A DNA stretch of 64,000 nt from Burkholderiales bacterium (GTDB taxonomy: Bacteria; Pseudomonadota; Gammaproteobacteria; Burkholderiales; SG8-41). How positions within the stretch are numbered: position 1 is the first letter of the stretch; each line of letters opens with the position of its first letter. The stretch is from NCBI GenBank assembly GCA_030684405.1, contig JAUXYA010000024.1:163305-227304 (forward strand). Reading direction: 5' to 3'. The notes below the pieces were generated by a model. It worked only from the letters and a program-made list of their open reading frames with translations, had not been told where the DNA came from and searched no databases. The translations under genes were made by a program, and so were the position numbers. Positions 8,990-16,769 of this stretch are shown here, in pieces.

Positions 8990-9013
8990 AGCTTGCTCGT
9001 AATCGGCCGTAAT
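8987..9013 (+). promoter_or_regulatory. sigma-28 (FliA) promoter of fliD
   Basis: TAAAG with TAAA at 8987-8990, 15 bases, GCCGTAAT at 9006-9013. The best -35/-10 match in the filament block. The TAA stop of flaG is part of the -35 element. Confidence 0.7.
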
Positions 9014-9044
9014 TCCTTTACATACACAGGGTTGGCTGAGAATC

Positions 9045-10994
9045 ATGGCAATTTCATCTCCGGGCGTCGGCTCCAATCTGGACGTCAACCGCATCGTCAC
9101 GCAGTTGATGGCGCTCGAACAGCGCCCGTTGACGAAGCTGGCCCAGAAAGAGGCCTCATTTCAGGCGAAGCTTTCGGCCTATGGCTCGCTGAAAGGCACC
9201 ATCGCGTCCTTCCAGGGCAGCCTGACCGCCCTGCAATCCCAGTCGAAGTTCGACACGCCGACGGCAAAAGTCGCCGATGCGGCAATTTTTACCGCCACGG
9301 CAGGCAACAGCGCTGCAAAAGGCAGCTACAGCATCGCCGTTACCACGCGCGCCGCCTCCCAGGTGCTGAACACTGCCGGCGTGGCCAGCCCCTCTGCAGC
9401 CAGCTCCACGGGCGATATCACGCTGAGGGTGGGTAGCGGCACCGCCAACACCATCACCCTGTCCACATCCAACAACACCCTGGAAGGCCTGCGCGATGCG
9501 ATCAATGCCGCGGGTGCCGGCGTCAGCGCAGTCATTGTCAATGACGGCAGCGGCACGCCCTACCGGTTGGCACTGACCGCCAACAGCAGCGGTCTGGACA
9601 ACAGCATCAGCATCAGCCACACGCTGTCGGCCGGCGCGCTGAAGGACGCTCTCGACGGCACCAGCGAGGCCCGACCGGCGCGGAACGCCGAACTGACCAT
9701 CAACGGGATTGCCGTTTCGCGCCCGACAAACAACATCGAGGGTGCGATTCCCGGAGTCACCCTGCAGTTGCTCAAGGAAGGTGAAACCAGCCTCACGGTA
9801 GGCAGCGACGTCAGCGGCATCCAGACCTCGGTGCAGGCTTTCATCAAGGCCTACAACGACCTCAACAGGACCATTTCCAGCCTGACCGCCTACGATGCGC
9901 AGACGCAGACAGCATCGATTCTCGTCGGCGATGCCAGCACCATCAGCATCCAGACCCAGATGCGGGCTGCGCTGAGCTCGGCCATGTCCGGGTTGACCGG
10001 CTCGCGCACGACACTGTCGCAGGTCGGCATCTCGTTCCAGCCGGACGGCAGCCTGGCGCTGGATACTGCGAAATTCGGCGCTGCACTCAATGCGGCTCCG
10101 GCGGAGGTAGGCGCCCTCTTTGCGCCGCGCGGTGAAACCGGCAGCACCCTGCTCGCCTACCAGCGTTCCGGCAAGGCCAGCACGCCGGGCAGCTACCAGG
10201 TCCACGTGACTGCTTCGGCGACACGGGGCGCCGTGACGGCAGGCTCGGCCATCCAGCCGTCCACTGTCATCGACGGAGAGAACGATGGCTTCCAGATTCG
10301 CGTCAACGGCATCGCCTCCGGAACAGTGCGCATCGCACACGGCAATTACAACGCCGAAAGCCTCGCCGTGGCGCTGCAGGCAGCGCTCGGCACATCAGCC
10401 ACATTAACTGCGGCGGGGCTGGTTCCGTTGGTTTCGGTCAGCGACGGCAAAATGGTGATCAGCAGCCCCGCCTACGGCTCGGCCTCCACCATCGGCGGCG
10501 CAGCAGGCAACGCAAGTGGTGTCCTCGGCTACAGTGGCTCCGAGAGCGGAGCCGGACGCGACGTCGCCGGCCATTTTGAGGCTGCCGGGGTTATCAGCGC
10601 GGCCACCGGCAGCGGCCAGGAACTCACCGCTGCCCGCGGTACCCCCGCCGACGGTCTGACCGTGAGTTATTCGGGAACGGATGCGCAACTGCAATCCGGC
10701 GTGACCGGGACACTGCGGCTGACCGAAGGCTACGCGATGCGCCTCGATCGGCTGGCCTCGCGCCTGCTCAACGACACCGGACCAATCTCCAGCCGCACCG
10801 GTGGTATCGATCGCAGCATCGAGGACATCACCAGACAGCGCGACTCGATCAACCGTCGTCTGGTTGCCACGGAGGCCCGCATCCGCGCCCAGTTCACCGC
10901 GCTCGATACGTTGATCAGCCGCCTGAGCAACACCAGCAATTTCCTGACCCAGCAACTGGCCAATCTGCCGGGCAGCAGCAATTCACGGAACTAA
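9045..10994 (+). CDS. fliD: flagellar filament cap protein FliD (HAP2)
   Basis: 649 residues. The N-terminus (SPGVGSNLDVNRIVTQLM) and the C-terminal helix (RDSINRRLVATEARIRAQF) are the FliD_N and FliD_C signatures. FliD forms the cap under which flagellin monomers fold. It is longer than the enterobacterial protein (about 470); the extra length is in the exposed middle, which contains GNYNAESLAVALQAAL, a Flagellin_IN-type motif like those in the flagellin here. Followed after 14 bases by fliS and then fliT. Confidence 0.96.
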   Translation: MAISSPGVGSNLDVNRIVTQLMALEQRPLTKLAQKEASFQAKLSAYGSLKGTIASFQGSLTALQSQSKFDTPTAKVADAAIFTATAGNSAAKGSYSIAVTTRAASQVLNTAGVASPSAASSTGDITLRVGSGTANTITLSTSNNTLEGLRDAINAAGAGVSAVIVNDGSGTPYRLALTANSSGLDNSISISHTLSAGALKDALDGTSEARPARNAELTINGIAVSRPTNNIEGAIPGVTLQLLKEGETSLTVGSDVSGIQTSVQAFIKAYNDLNRTISSLTAYDAQTQTASILVGDASTISIQTQMRAALSSAMSGLTGSRTTLSQVGISFQPDGSLALDTAKFGAALNAAPAEVGALFAPRGETGSTLLAYQRSGKASTPGSYQVHVTASATRGAVTAGSAIQPSTVIDGENDGFQIRVNGIASGTVRIAHGNYNAESLAVALQAALGTSATLTAAGLVPLVSVSDGKMVISSPAYGSASTIGGAAGNASGVLGYSGSESGAGRDVAGHFEAAGVISAATGSGQELTAARGTPADGLTVSYSGTDAQLQSGVTGTLRLTEGYAMRLDRLASRLLNDTGPISSRTGGIDRSIEDITRQRDSINRRLVATEARIRAQFTALDTLISRLSNTSNFLTQQLANLPGSSNSRN

Positions 10995-11008
10995 CCGAGG
11001 AGAGTCCC

Positions 11009-11443
11009 ATGTACGGTCAAGCCCAGCGCGCACTGAATGCCTATGCCAGGGTCGGCGTCGAAACCGGCGTCGAAGCGGCAGATTCGCACAAACTCGTGCT
11101 GATGCTGTTCGAGGGCGCAATGATTGCGGTCAACGACGCCCGCCGGCACCTTGCCAGCGGCGATATCCCCGCCCGCGGCAGTGCGGTTTCCAAAGCGATC
11201 CTGATCATAGAAAACGGCCTCAAGGCCAGCCTCGATATGAGATCAGGCGGCGAACTGGCGCAACACCTCGCCGATCTCTACGACTACATGCGCAACCAGC
11301 TACTCACCGCCAACCTCAAGGCTTCCGCAAAACCGCTGGAGGAAGTGCAGCGCCTGCTCGGCGACCTGAAGGACGCCTGGGCACAGGTCGGGGACAAACG
11401 GCCGGCAGTACCTTCGGCTGCGGGTATCCGGGGTCAAGCATGA
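11009..11443 (+). CDS. fliS: flagellin export chaperone FliS
   Basis: 144 residues, start ATG preceded by GAGGAGAG. Contains the FliS features ALNAYARVGVETGVEAADS, KLVLMLFEGA and DLYDYMRNQLLTANL. Binds the C-terminal D0 region of flagellin in the cytoplasm and keeps it unpolymerised until export. Overlaps fliT by four bases (ATGA at 11440-11443), so the two chaperones are co-translated. Confidence 0.95.
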   Translation: MYGQAQRALNAYARVGVETGVEAADSHKLVLMLFEGAMIAVNDARRHLASGDIPARGSAVSKAILIIENGLKASLDMRSGGELAQHLADLYDYMRNQLLTANLKASAKPLEEVQRLLGDLKDAWAQVGDKRPAVPSAAGIRGQA

Positions 11444-11775
11444 CAGGTGGAGCAAACGATTCCTGCATTGCTTACGAACGCATCGCCGACCTCACCGCCG
11501 CAATGCTCGAAGCGGCGCGCGCCGCGCAATGGGATCGGCTGCTGCAACTCGAGGACGAATGCCGCGAGGTTTTTTCTGGATTGACGACGGTCCTGGACAG
11601 CCCGTCATCAGCGCCGGGCGCGCAACGCCGCAAAGCGGCACTGATTCAGCAAGTGCTCGCCGATGACGCTGAAATCCGCAAACTCGTTGAACCCTGGGTC
11701 GCCGAACTCGGACAGTGGCTGGGTGTGAATACCCGCAACCACCGCCTGCGCGACACCTACTCCGCCGGCGGCTGA
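11440..11775 (+). CDS. fliT: FliT-like flagellar chaperone/regulator
   Basis: 111 residues, all helical. Called FliT from size, position directly after fliD-fliS and the pattern YERIADLTAAMLEAA...WDRLLQLEDECREVF near the N-terminus with a charged C-terminal helix. In enterobacteria FliT is the FliD chaperone and also binds FlhC to lower FlhDC activity; FlhDC is present here, so that second role is possible but not shown. Sequence conservation in this family is low, so the name rests partly on context. Confidence 0.82.
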   Translation: MTGGANDSCIAYERIADLTAAMLEAARAAQWDRLLQLEDECREVFSGLTTVLDSPSSAPGAQRRKAALIQQVLADDAEIRKLVEPWVAELGQWLGVNTRNHRLRDTYSAGG

Positions 11776-11812
11776 CCCGTCACCCCCCCGGTCCGGTACA
11801 GCAGGATCCGCT

Positions 11813-12829
11813 ATGTACATCCATCCTGCAGAATCGGCGCAGGGCTACCCGCCGAAGCAGCATGCGGGAAAAGGGCCTTCGCCGGGACATGATGCCGATG
11901 GTCTGCCGGAGGGGTTGATCCGCGCTCGTGTCGACGCACTGCTCGCCGACGGCCAGGTCCGGGTCAGCGTCGCCGGCAGGATGCTCCAGTTCATGCCGCC
12001 GCGGCCGATGATGCCGGGCGAATTCATCTACATGAAAGTCACGGCAAGGACGCCGCAGCTGATACTGCAGATCGCAGACACGGCCGGGGAGTCCGTTGCC
12101 GAGTTGAGCACAGCCGCGACACTGATCGCGAAACTGTCCCCGACGGGCGCTCCTCGGCCAGGCGTAATCACTGCCACGCAACCCCTGCTTGCATCACCTC
12201 CTGTCGACAGCCGCGGAATTCCGGCACAACTGGCACGGACCATTGCCGACAGCGGACTGTTCTACGAATCACACCAGGCTGAGTGGGTCGAAGGCAGACG
12301 CACGCTGGCGCAACTGGGGATGGAGCCCCAGTTCCTGCTGCAGCGTGCGGTGCCCGCGGCTCTGCAGCAGACGGGAACCGCTGCCCGCGGCGACACCGTG
12401 GCCAACGGCGCGCTGAATACCCCTCCCGAAGCCCTGCCGCTGGTGCGCAGCCAACTTGACGCACTGGATTCGCGCCGCCTGCTGTGGTCCGGCGAACTGT
12501 GGCCCGGACAGCAGGCACAGTGGGAAATCCTCGAGGACGACGAGCCGCGGCGGCAACAGGCGGAAAGCAGCCCACTTGGAACCGGTGTCTGGACAACCCG
12601 CGTCAGCCTCGACCTGCCCCGACTCGGCCCGGTCACCGTCGTGCTGGAGGCGCGCGGCACAGATACAAGGATACGCATCGCGGCATCCGCGACCGGTTCT
12701 GCGGAAATATTCGCGCTGGAAACCGCGGAACTGCGCAGGGCGCTCGCCATTGCGGGCGTTGCAGTGCGGGAACTGGTCGTGCAGCAGCACCCGTCGACGG
12801 ACGACCCTGCAGAAAGTATGCCGCCGTGA
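11813..12829 (+). CDS. FliK C-terminal-like (hook-length control family) protein
   Basis: 338 residues with AGGA upstream of the ATG. The first 80 residues form a compact region (VRVSVAGRMLQFMPPRPMMPGEFIYMKV). Residues about 215-330 (SGELWPGQQAQWEILEDD, TRVSLDLPRLGPVTVVLEARG) resemble the FliK C-terminal domain, including the LPRLGPV core equivalent to LNPPDLGPV in the true FliK at 22030. It therefore looks like a second FliK-type protein, and is followed without a gap by a free FlhB C-terminal domain, the natural partner of FliK. Whether it acts in export switching is an inference. Confidence 0.75.
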   Translation: MYIHPAESAQGYPPKQHAGKGPSPGHDADGLPEGLIRARVDALLADGQVRVSVAGRMLQFMPPRPMMPGEFIYMKVTARTPQLILQIADTAGESVAELSTAATLIAKLSPTGAPRPGVITATQPLLASPPVDSRGIPAQLARTIADSGLFYESHQAEWVEGRRTLAQLGMEPQFLLQRAVPAALQQTGTAARGDTVANGALNTPPEALPLVRSQLDALDSRRLLWSGELWPGQQAQWEILEDDEPRRQQAESSPLGTGVWTTRVSLDLPRLGPVTVVLEARGTDTRIRIAASATGSAEIFALETAELRRALAIAGVAVRELVVQQHPSTDDPAESMPP

Positions 12830-13137
12830 CCGCCCCCCGCAGCGAAACCCGCCCGCGCGCAGTCGCGCTCGCCTATGGCGCATCGGATGCGGCGCCGCGG
12901 GTGGTCGCCAAGGGGCATGGCGCCACCGCAGAATCGATCATCCAACGCGCGCGGGAATCCGGCGTCTACGTCCACGAATCGCCGGAACTGGTCGGCCTGC
13001 TGATGCATCTCGATCTTGATGCACGGATCCCGCAGAGCCTCTATTGCGCAGTGGCGGAGCTGCTGGCATGGATCTACCGGCTGGAGCAGCGCGCGACAGC
13101 CGACAGCCCGGCGGAACGACCGGATAAGGGGGCTTAA
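12826..13137 (+). CDS. free FlhB C-terminal domain homologue (FhlB/YlqH-like)
   Basis: 103 residues from the GTG at 12826, which overlaps the stop of the FliK-like gene. Shows RAVALAYGASDAAPRVVAKGHGATAESIIQ and later SPELVGLLMHLDLDARIP, matching the part of FlhB after its NPTH cleavage site (compare AVALSYAEGGMRAPRVVAKG in the FlhB here). No membrane part and no NPTH. Such proteins can partly replace the FlhB C-domain in the export gate and may form a switch with the adjacent FliK-like protein. Confidence 0.85.
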   Translation: MTAPRSETRPRAVALAYGASDAAPRVVAKGHGATAESIIQRARESGVYVHESPELVGLLMHLDLDARIPQSLYCAVAELLAWIYRLEQRATADSPAERPDKGA

Positions 13138-13203
13138 TCTGGCGCTGTTTGCGGATTGCCGGAGCACCCCCGGGCGTTAATCTCCGGATGTCCCCCAGCC
13201 GGC

Positions 13204-13986
13204 ATGCCCATGCGGAACAACAACCCAGTATTGCTCAAATTCGAACTGATGAGCGCAGCAGACGACAGCAATTACTATGTACATTCGCGCGTTGAAATCG
13301 CGTCGATACTGCGCACCATCATGCAGAAGAACACCTTGCTATCCGTCTATTTCGACGAGGGCAACTCGTTCATCGTCACCGCGATCCTCGACATCGACGA
13401 CAGCAGCGGCACCATCATCCTCGACCGCGGGCCCGATCCGCGCACGAACGCGCGTCTGCCCCAGGCCACGCGACTGGTATGCGTCACTTCCGTCGACAAG
13501 GTCAAGATCCAGTTCATCTGCAGTGGCGCGGAACTGGCTGAACACGACGGCCGCGAGGGTTTTGAGATGCCAATGCCGGACAAGCTGCTGCGCCTGCAAC
13601 GCAGGGAATATTTCCGCCTGACAACCCCGGTCATTAATTCCCTTAAATGTATCCTGAAAGCGAAATCCGGCGGCGAAATCCGCGAAATGGAGCTGAACAT
13701 CGCCGACATCAGCTGCGGCGGCATTGCCACCATTTCCAGCACTTCCCTGCCGGTCTTCGAACCCGCCACCCGGTTTTCTTGCGATATGGCACTAACCGAC
13801 ACCGAAACGCTGAGCGCCATCGTGGAACTGCGCAACACCTTTGAAATCACCCTCGCCAACGGCCGCAAGCAGCGGCGCTGCGGCTACCAGTTCATCGATC
13901 TCTCCGAAAAAGGCCGCGCGCTGGTCCAGCGCTACATCATGCAGCAGCAGCGCAGCCAGCGCTCACGCGCCGGCAGCCTCGCCTGA
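13204..13986 (+). CDS. ycgR: YcgR-type flagellar brake, c-di-GMP-binding PilZ protein
   Basis: 260 residues from the ATG at 13204; a second ATG follows at 13210, and the open frame upstream starts only at a TTG. The N-terminal YcgR domain (about 1-115) is followed by PilZ, with the c-di-GMP binding motifs QRREYFRL (RxxxR) and DISCGG (DxSxxG). When loaded with c-di-GMP, YcgR binds the motor and slows or biases rotation. It is the obvious effector for the cyclase and phosphodiesterases in this window. Convergent with fliE. Confidence 0.92.
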   Translation: MPMRNNNPVLLKFELMSAADDSNYYVHSRVEIASILRTIMQKNTLLSVYFDEGNSFIVTAILDIDDSSGTIILDRGPDPRTNARLPQATRLVCVTSVDKVKIQFICSGAELAEHDGREGFEMPMPDKLLRLQRREYFRLTTPVINSLKCILKAKSGGEIREMELNIADISCGGIATISSTSLPVFEPATRFSCDMALTDTETLSAIVELRNTFEITLANGRKQRRCGYQFIDLSEKGRALVQRYIMQQQRSQRSRAGSLA

Positions 13987-14016
13987 CAACCGCGGGTGGA
14001 TTTTCATTTCCCCCTG

Positions 14017-14343
14017 TCACACCTGCATGCTCATGATTTCCTGGTAGGCCGACACCAGGCGGTTGCGCACCTGGACCATCTGCTGGAAGGAAATGTTCGC
14101 CTTCTGCGACGACACCATGACGTCGTGCAGCTGCACGTCCGGATCTCCGACTGAAAAACTGCGCGCCAGTCCCCGGGCATTGTGCTGCGCCTGGCTGGTC
14201 TGCTCAATCGCCGATTTCAGCACTTCCGAAAACCCTCCGGGCTGCGCTGCGGCGGGTTTTGCGGCGGCCTGCGGCCTGCCGGCGGCCATCGCGGCGGCAG
14301 TGCGCATCTGGCCCAGCAACTGATCTATGCTCCGGGTATCCAT
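14017..14343 (-). CDS. fliE: flagellar hook-basal body protein FliE
   Basis: 108 residues, ending in the FliE signature (VMVSSQKANISFQQMVQVRNR then YQEIMSMQV). FliE joins the MS ring to the proximal rod. It lies nine bases downstream of fleR on the minus strand, separated from fliF by fleR and fleS. In Pseudomonas the order is fleS-fleR-fliE-fliF on one strand, so the block is inverted here. The middle is Ala/Pro-rich. Confidence 0.95.
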   Translation of the reverse strand: MDTRSIDQLLGQMRTAAAMAAGRPQAAAKPAAAQPGGFSEVLKSAIEQTSQAQHNARGLARSFSVGDPDVQLHDVMVSSQKANISFQQMVQVRNRLVSAYQEIMSMQV

Positions 14344-14352
14344 GGTGATCTC

Positions 14353-15663
14353 CTAAAGTACGCCGGCAAGGCGGTATTGCTGCAGTTTGTAACGCAGCGT
14401 GCGTTCGCTGATACCGAGACGCTCCACTGCGCGGCGGCGGGAGCCGTTGACCGCCGCCAGGGTTCTGAGGATCAGGTCACGCTCGGCGGACCTGATATTG
14501 GATGGCGCCAGAGCGGCGGCCGGCTCGGCACGCAGCGACGGCGAGGAACAACGCAGGTGTTCCTCTTCTATCGTAGTGCCCGGCGCGACGATCAGCGCCC
14601 GCTGCACGGCATTGGCCAGTTCGCGCACATTACCGGGCCAGTCATGCGCCACCAGCCAGGACTTGGCCCGGGCATGCAGCACCGCGGGACAGCCGCCGGA
14701 TTCGGCGGCGGCGCGCTGCAGCAGGGTTTCGGCCAGGGGAATCACATCGCCGAGGCGCTGACGCAACGGCGGCACCTCGAGCGGAAACACGTTCAGGCGA
14801 TAATACAGGTCCTCCCGGAAACGCCCCTGCGCCACCTCGTCATGCAGCACGCGGTTGGTAGTGGCTATCACGCGCACGTCGAGCGCGATCGCACGGCGTC
14901 CGCCAACACGCTCGACCTCGCGCTCCTGCAATACACGCAGGAGCTTGGCCTGAAGCCCGAGCGGCATCTCGGTAACTTCGTCCAGCAGCAGCGTGCCGCA
15001 CTGCGCCTGCTCGAACTTGCCCGCCTCGGCACGCACGGCTCCGGTATAGGCGCCTTTTTCATGTCCGAAAAGCGTAGCTTCCAGCAGTTGTTCGGGAATG
15101 GCCGCACAGTTGATGGCAACAAACGGTCCCGCCGCACGCGGCGAATGGCGATGCACGTAACGCGCAATCACCTCCTTGCCGCAGCCGCTTTCCCCGGCAA
15201 TCAGCACCGTTGCCGTGGTGGCGGCCACCTTGCGCGCGAGCGCCAGAAGATGGCGTGTTGCCGGATCCGCCGCCACCACTCCGTCATAGTCCGCCGCTTT
15301 CGCCGGCAGACAACGGCGCACCACCTGCAGCAGGCGCTCGGCGTCGAAGGGCTTCACCAGATAGTCGGCGGCGCCATCGCGCATCGCCTGCACGGCGCGC
15401 GTCACGTCGGCAAAAGCCGTCATCAGCACAACCGGAGTCGAAGGCCGCAACCGGGACAGTTGCTCAAGCAGTGCATAACCATCGACCGGCCGCATCTGCA
15501 CGTCGCTCAGCACCAGCGCCGGATCACAGGTCGCAGCCATCCCGATGGCCTGCTGCCCGTCAGCGGCATGCGCCACTTCAAAACCGGCCACGCGCAGTGT
15601 CGCGCACAGCGCCTCGGCCAGTGCCGCATTGTCTTCCACCACCAGTATCAGCCCCATGTTCAT
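14353..15663 (-). CDS. fleR: FleR-type sigma-54-dependent response regulator
   Basis: 436 residues: receiver (LVVEDNAALAEAL, acceptor aspartate in LVLSDVQM, lysine in YLVKPF), AAA+ domain (Walker A GESGCGKE, sigma-54 contact loop GAYTGA in place of the more common GAFTGA, Walker B LLLDEVTEMP) and a Fis-type HTH (ERLGISERTLRYKLQQYR). In Pseudomonas FleR with sigma-54 activates hook and rod operons. The ATG at 15663 overlaps the fleS stop; the ATG at 15657 has better spacing to AGGGAG. No clear -24/-12 promoter was found in the window. Confidence 0.93.
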   Translation of the reverse strand: MNMGLILVVEDNAALAEALCATLRVAGFEVAHAADGQQAIGMAATCDPALVLSDVQMRPVDGYALLEQLSRLRPSTPVVLMTAFADVTRAVQAMRDGAADYLVKPFDAERLLQVVRRCLPAKAADYDGVVAADPATRHLLALARKVAATTATVLIAGESGCGKEVIARYVHRHSPRAAGPFVAINCAAIPEQLLEATLFGHEKGAYTGAVRAEAGKFEQAQCGTLLLDEVTEMPLGLQAKLLRVLQEREVERVGGRRAIALDVRVIATTNRVLHDEVAQGRFREDLYYRLNVFPLEVPPLRQRLGDVIPLAETLLQRAAAESGGCPAVLHARAKSWLVAHDWPGNVRELANAVQRALIVAPGTTIEEEHLRCSSPSLRAEPAAALAPSNIRSAERDLILRTLAAVNGSRRRAVERLGISERTLRYKLQQYRLAGVL

Positions 15664-16676
15664 GCTCCCTCCCGCTCATTCCGTTGCCGTGGCAGTATCA
15701 GCGTGAACACGCTGCCGCTGCCGGGTTGTGACTCGACCAAGACACTGCCGCCGTGTGCCTCGGCCACGCTTTTCACATAAGCCAGTCCAAGCCCGTGACC
15801 GTCGCCGCGGGTCGTGAAATAAGGCTCGAACAGGCGCGCGCAGGTCTCGAAGTCCATACCGCAACCGTCGTCGGCCACGCTGAGTCGCATCCCTTCCGTG
15901 TCGTGCCGGAGGCCGATGCGGACACATCCACCGCAGCTGCAAGCAAGAATGGCGTTGTCGAGAAGGTTGAGTAGCATTGACAGCAGCGCGCCGCGGCTGC
16001 CGGGCAGGTCGCTGCCGGCCGGCGGCGCCTCAGTGGACAGTGTGACACCGGCAAGTTCCGCCTGGGGCTGGATCAGTTGGCAGGCATCAGCGACCAAGGT
16101 CGCAAGATCAACCGGCTGCCGCCATTCGCTGCGTCCGCTGGCGAAATCCAGTGTGCCTTGGATGAACACTTCCAGCTCACGCAGCCGTGCGACCACCTCA
16201 CCAGCAAATTGGCGTTTCTGGTCATCAGGCAATCCGGGCTGCGCCAGTTGCGACGCATAAAGCAGGGCGCCTGCCAGCGGCGTACGCAACTGGTGGGCCA
16301 GAGTCGCTGAAAGCGTGCCCAGAGTTGCCAGTCGCTCGCTGCGCGCGAGCGCCCTCGCCATCGCCTGATTCTCGGCAAGCTGGATACGCAGCCTGCCGTT
16401 GGTAACCATAACTTCGGCGTTCAGTCGGGCGACCTCCCGGTGCAGGCCCTCATAACTGTCGGCCAGCTGGCGGGAAGCGTCGTCGAACACCAGGAAAGCC
16501 CGCTGCAGTTCGGCGGCATGAATGGTATGCAATGCGGTTTCAGTCACGGCTTTAAGGGTCCTCTGGACCGATGGGGAGACGCCGGAAAAATAGCACTGGT
16601 CGCCGCCGCTCGAGAATGCAATTAAGGTCGGAATACCCGCTTTATTCGCGACTTCCGGATTCCGGCTGCTGACCAT
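15660..16676 (-). CDS. fleS: FleS-type sensor histidine kinase
   Basis: About 338 residues from the ATG at 16676; the open frame runs further upstream across the fliF start but that part has no kinase features. No membrane segment, as in FleS. A helical/PAS-like N-terminus is followed by HisKA (phosphorylated histidine in LSATLAHQLRTPLAGAL) and the ATP-binding domain (LLNLLDNAI, VADDGCGMD, GDGHGLGLAYVKSV). Expected to phosphorylate FleR, with which it overlaps by four bases. Divergent from fliF with about 50-90 bases between starts. Confidence 0.9.
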   Translation of the reverse strand: MVSSRNPEVANKAGIPTLIAFSSGGDQCYFSGVSPSVQRTLKAVTETALHTIHAAELQRAFLVFDDASRQLADSYEGLHREVARLNAEVMVTNGRLRIQLAENQAMARALARSERLATLGTLSATLAHQLRTPLAGALLYASQLAQPGLPDDQKRQFAGEVVARLRELEVFIQGTLDFASGRSEWRQPVDLATLVADACQLIQPQAELAGVTLSTEAPPAGSDLPGSRGALLSMLLNLLDNAILACSCGGCVRIGLRHDTEGMRLSVADDGCGMDFETCARLFEPYFTTRGDGHGLGLAYVKSVAEAHGGSVLVESQPGSGSVFTLILPRQRNEREGA

Positions 16677-16769
16677 AATTCCGCATCCCCGCACCGCGCA
16701 TGGCGGTTGCGGCAATTCAACCCAATGAAACCAGCAGCGGCCGGCAAGGGCCGCAGCACCGGAGATGCG

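Noticed and set aside
12231..12246. Sigma-54-like TGGCACG...TTGC
   Set aside because: The GG-to-GC spacing is 11 instead of 10 bases, and it lies inside the FliK-like coding region.
13154..13180. Possible sigma-28 promoter for ycgR (GGCGTTAA)
   Set aside because: No TAAA-like -35 at 15 or 16 bases upstream.
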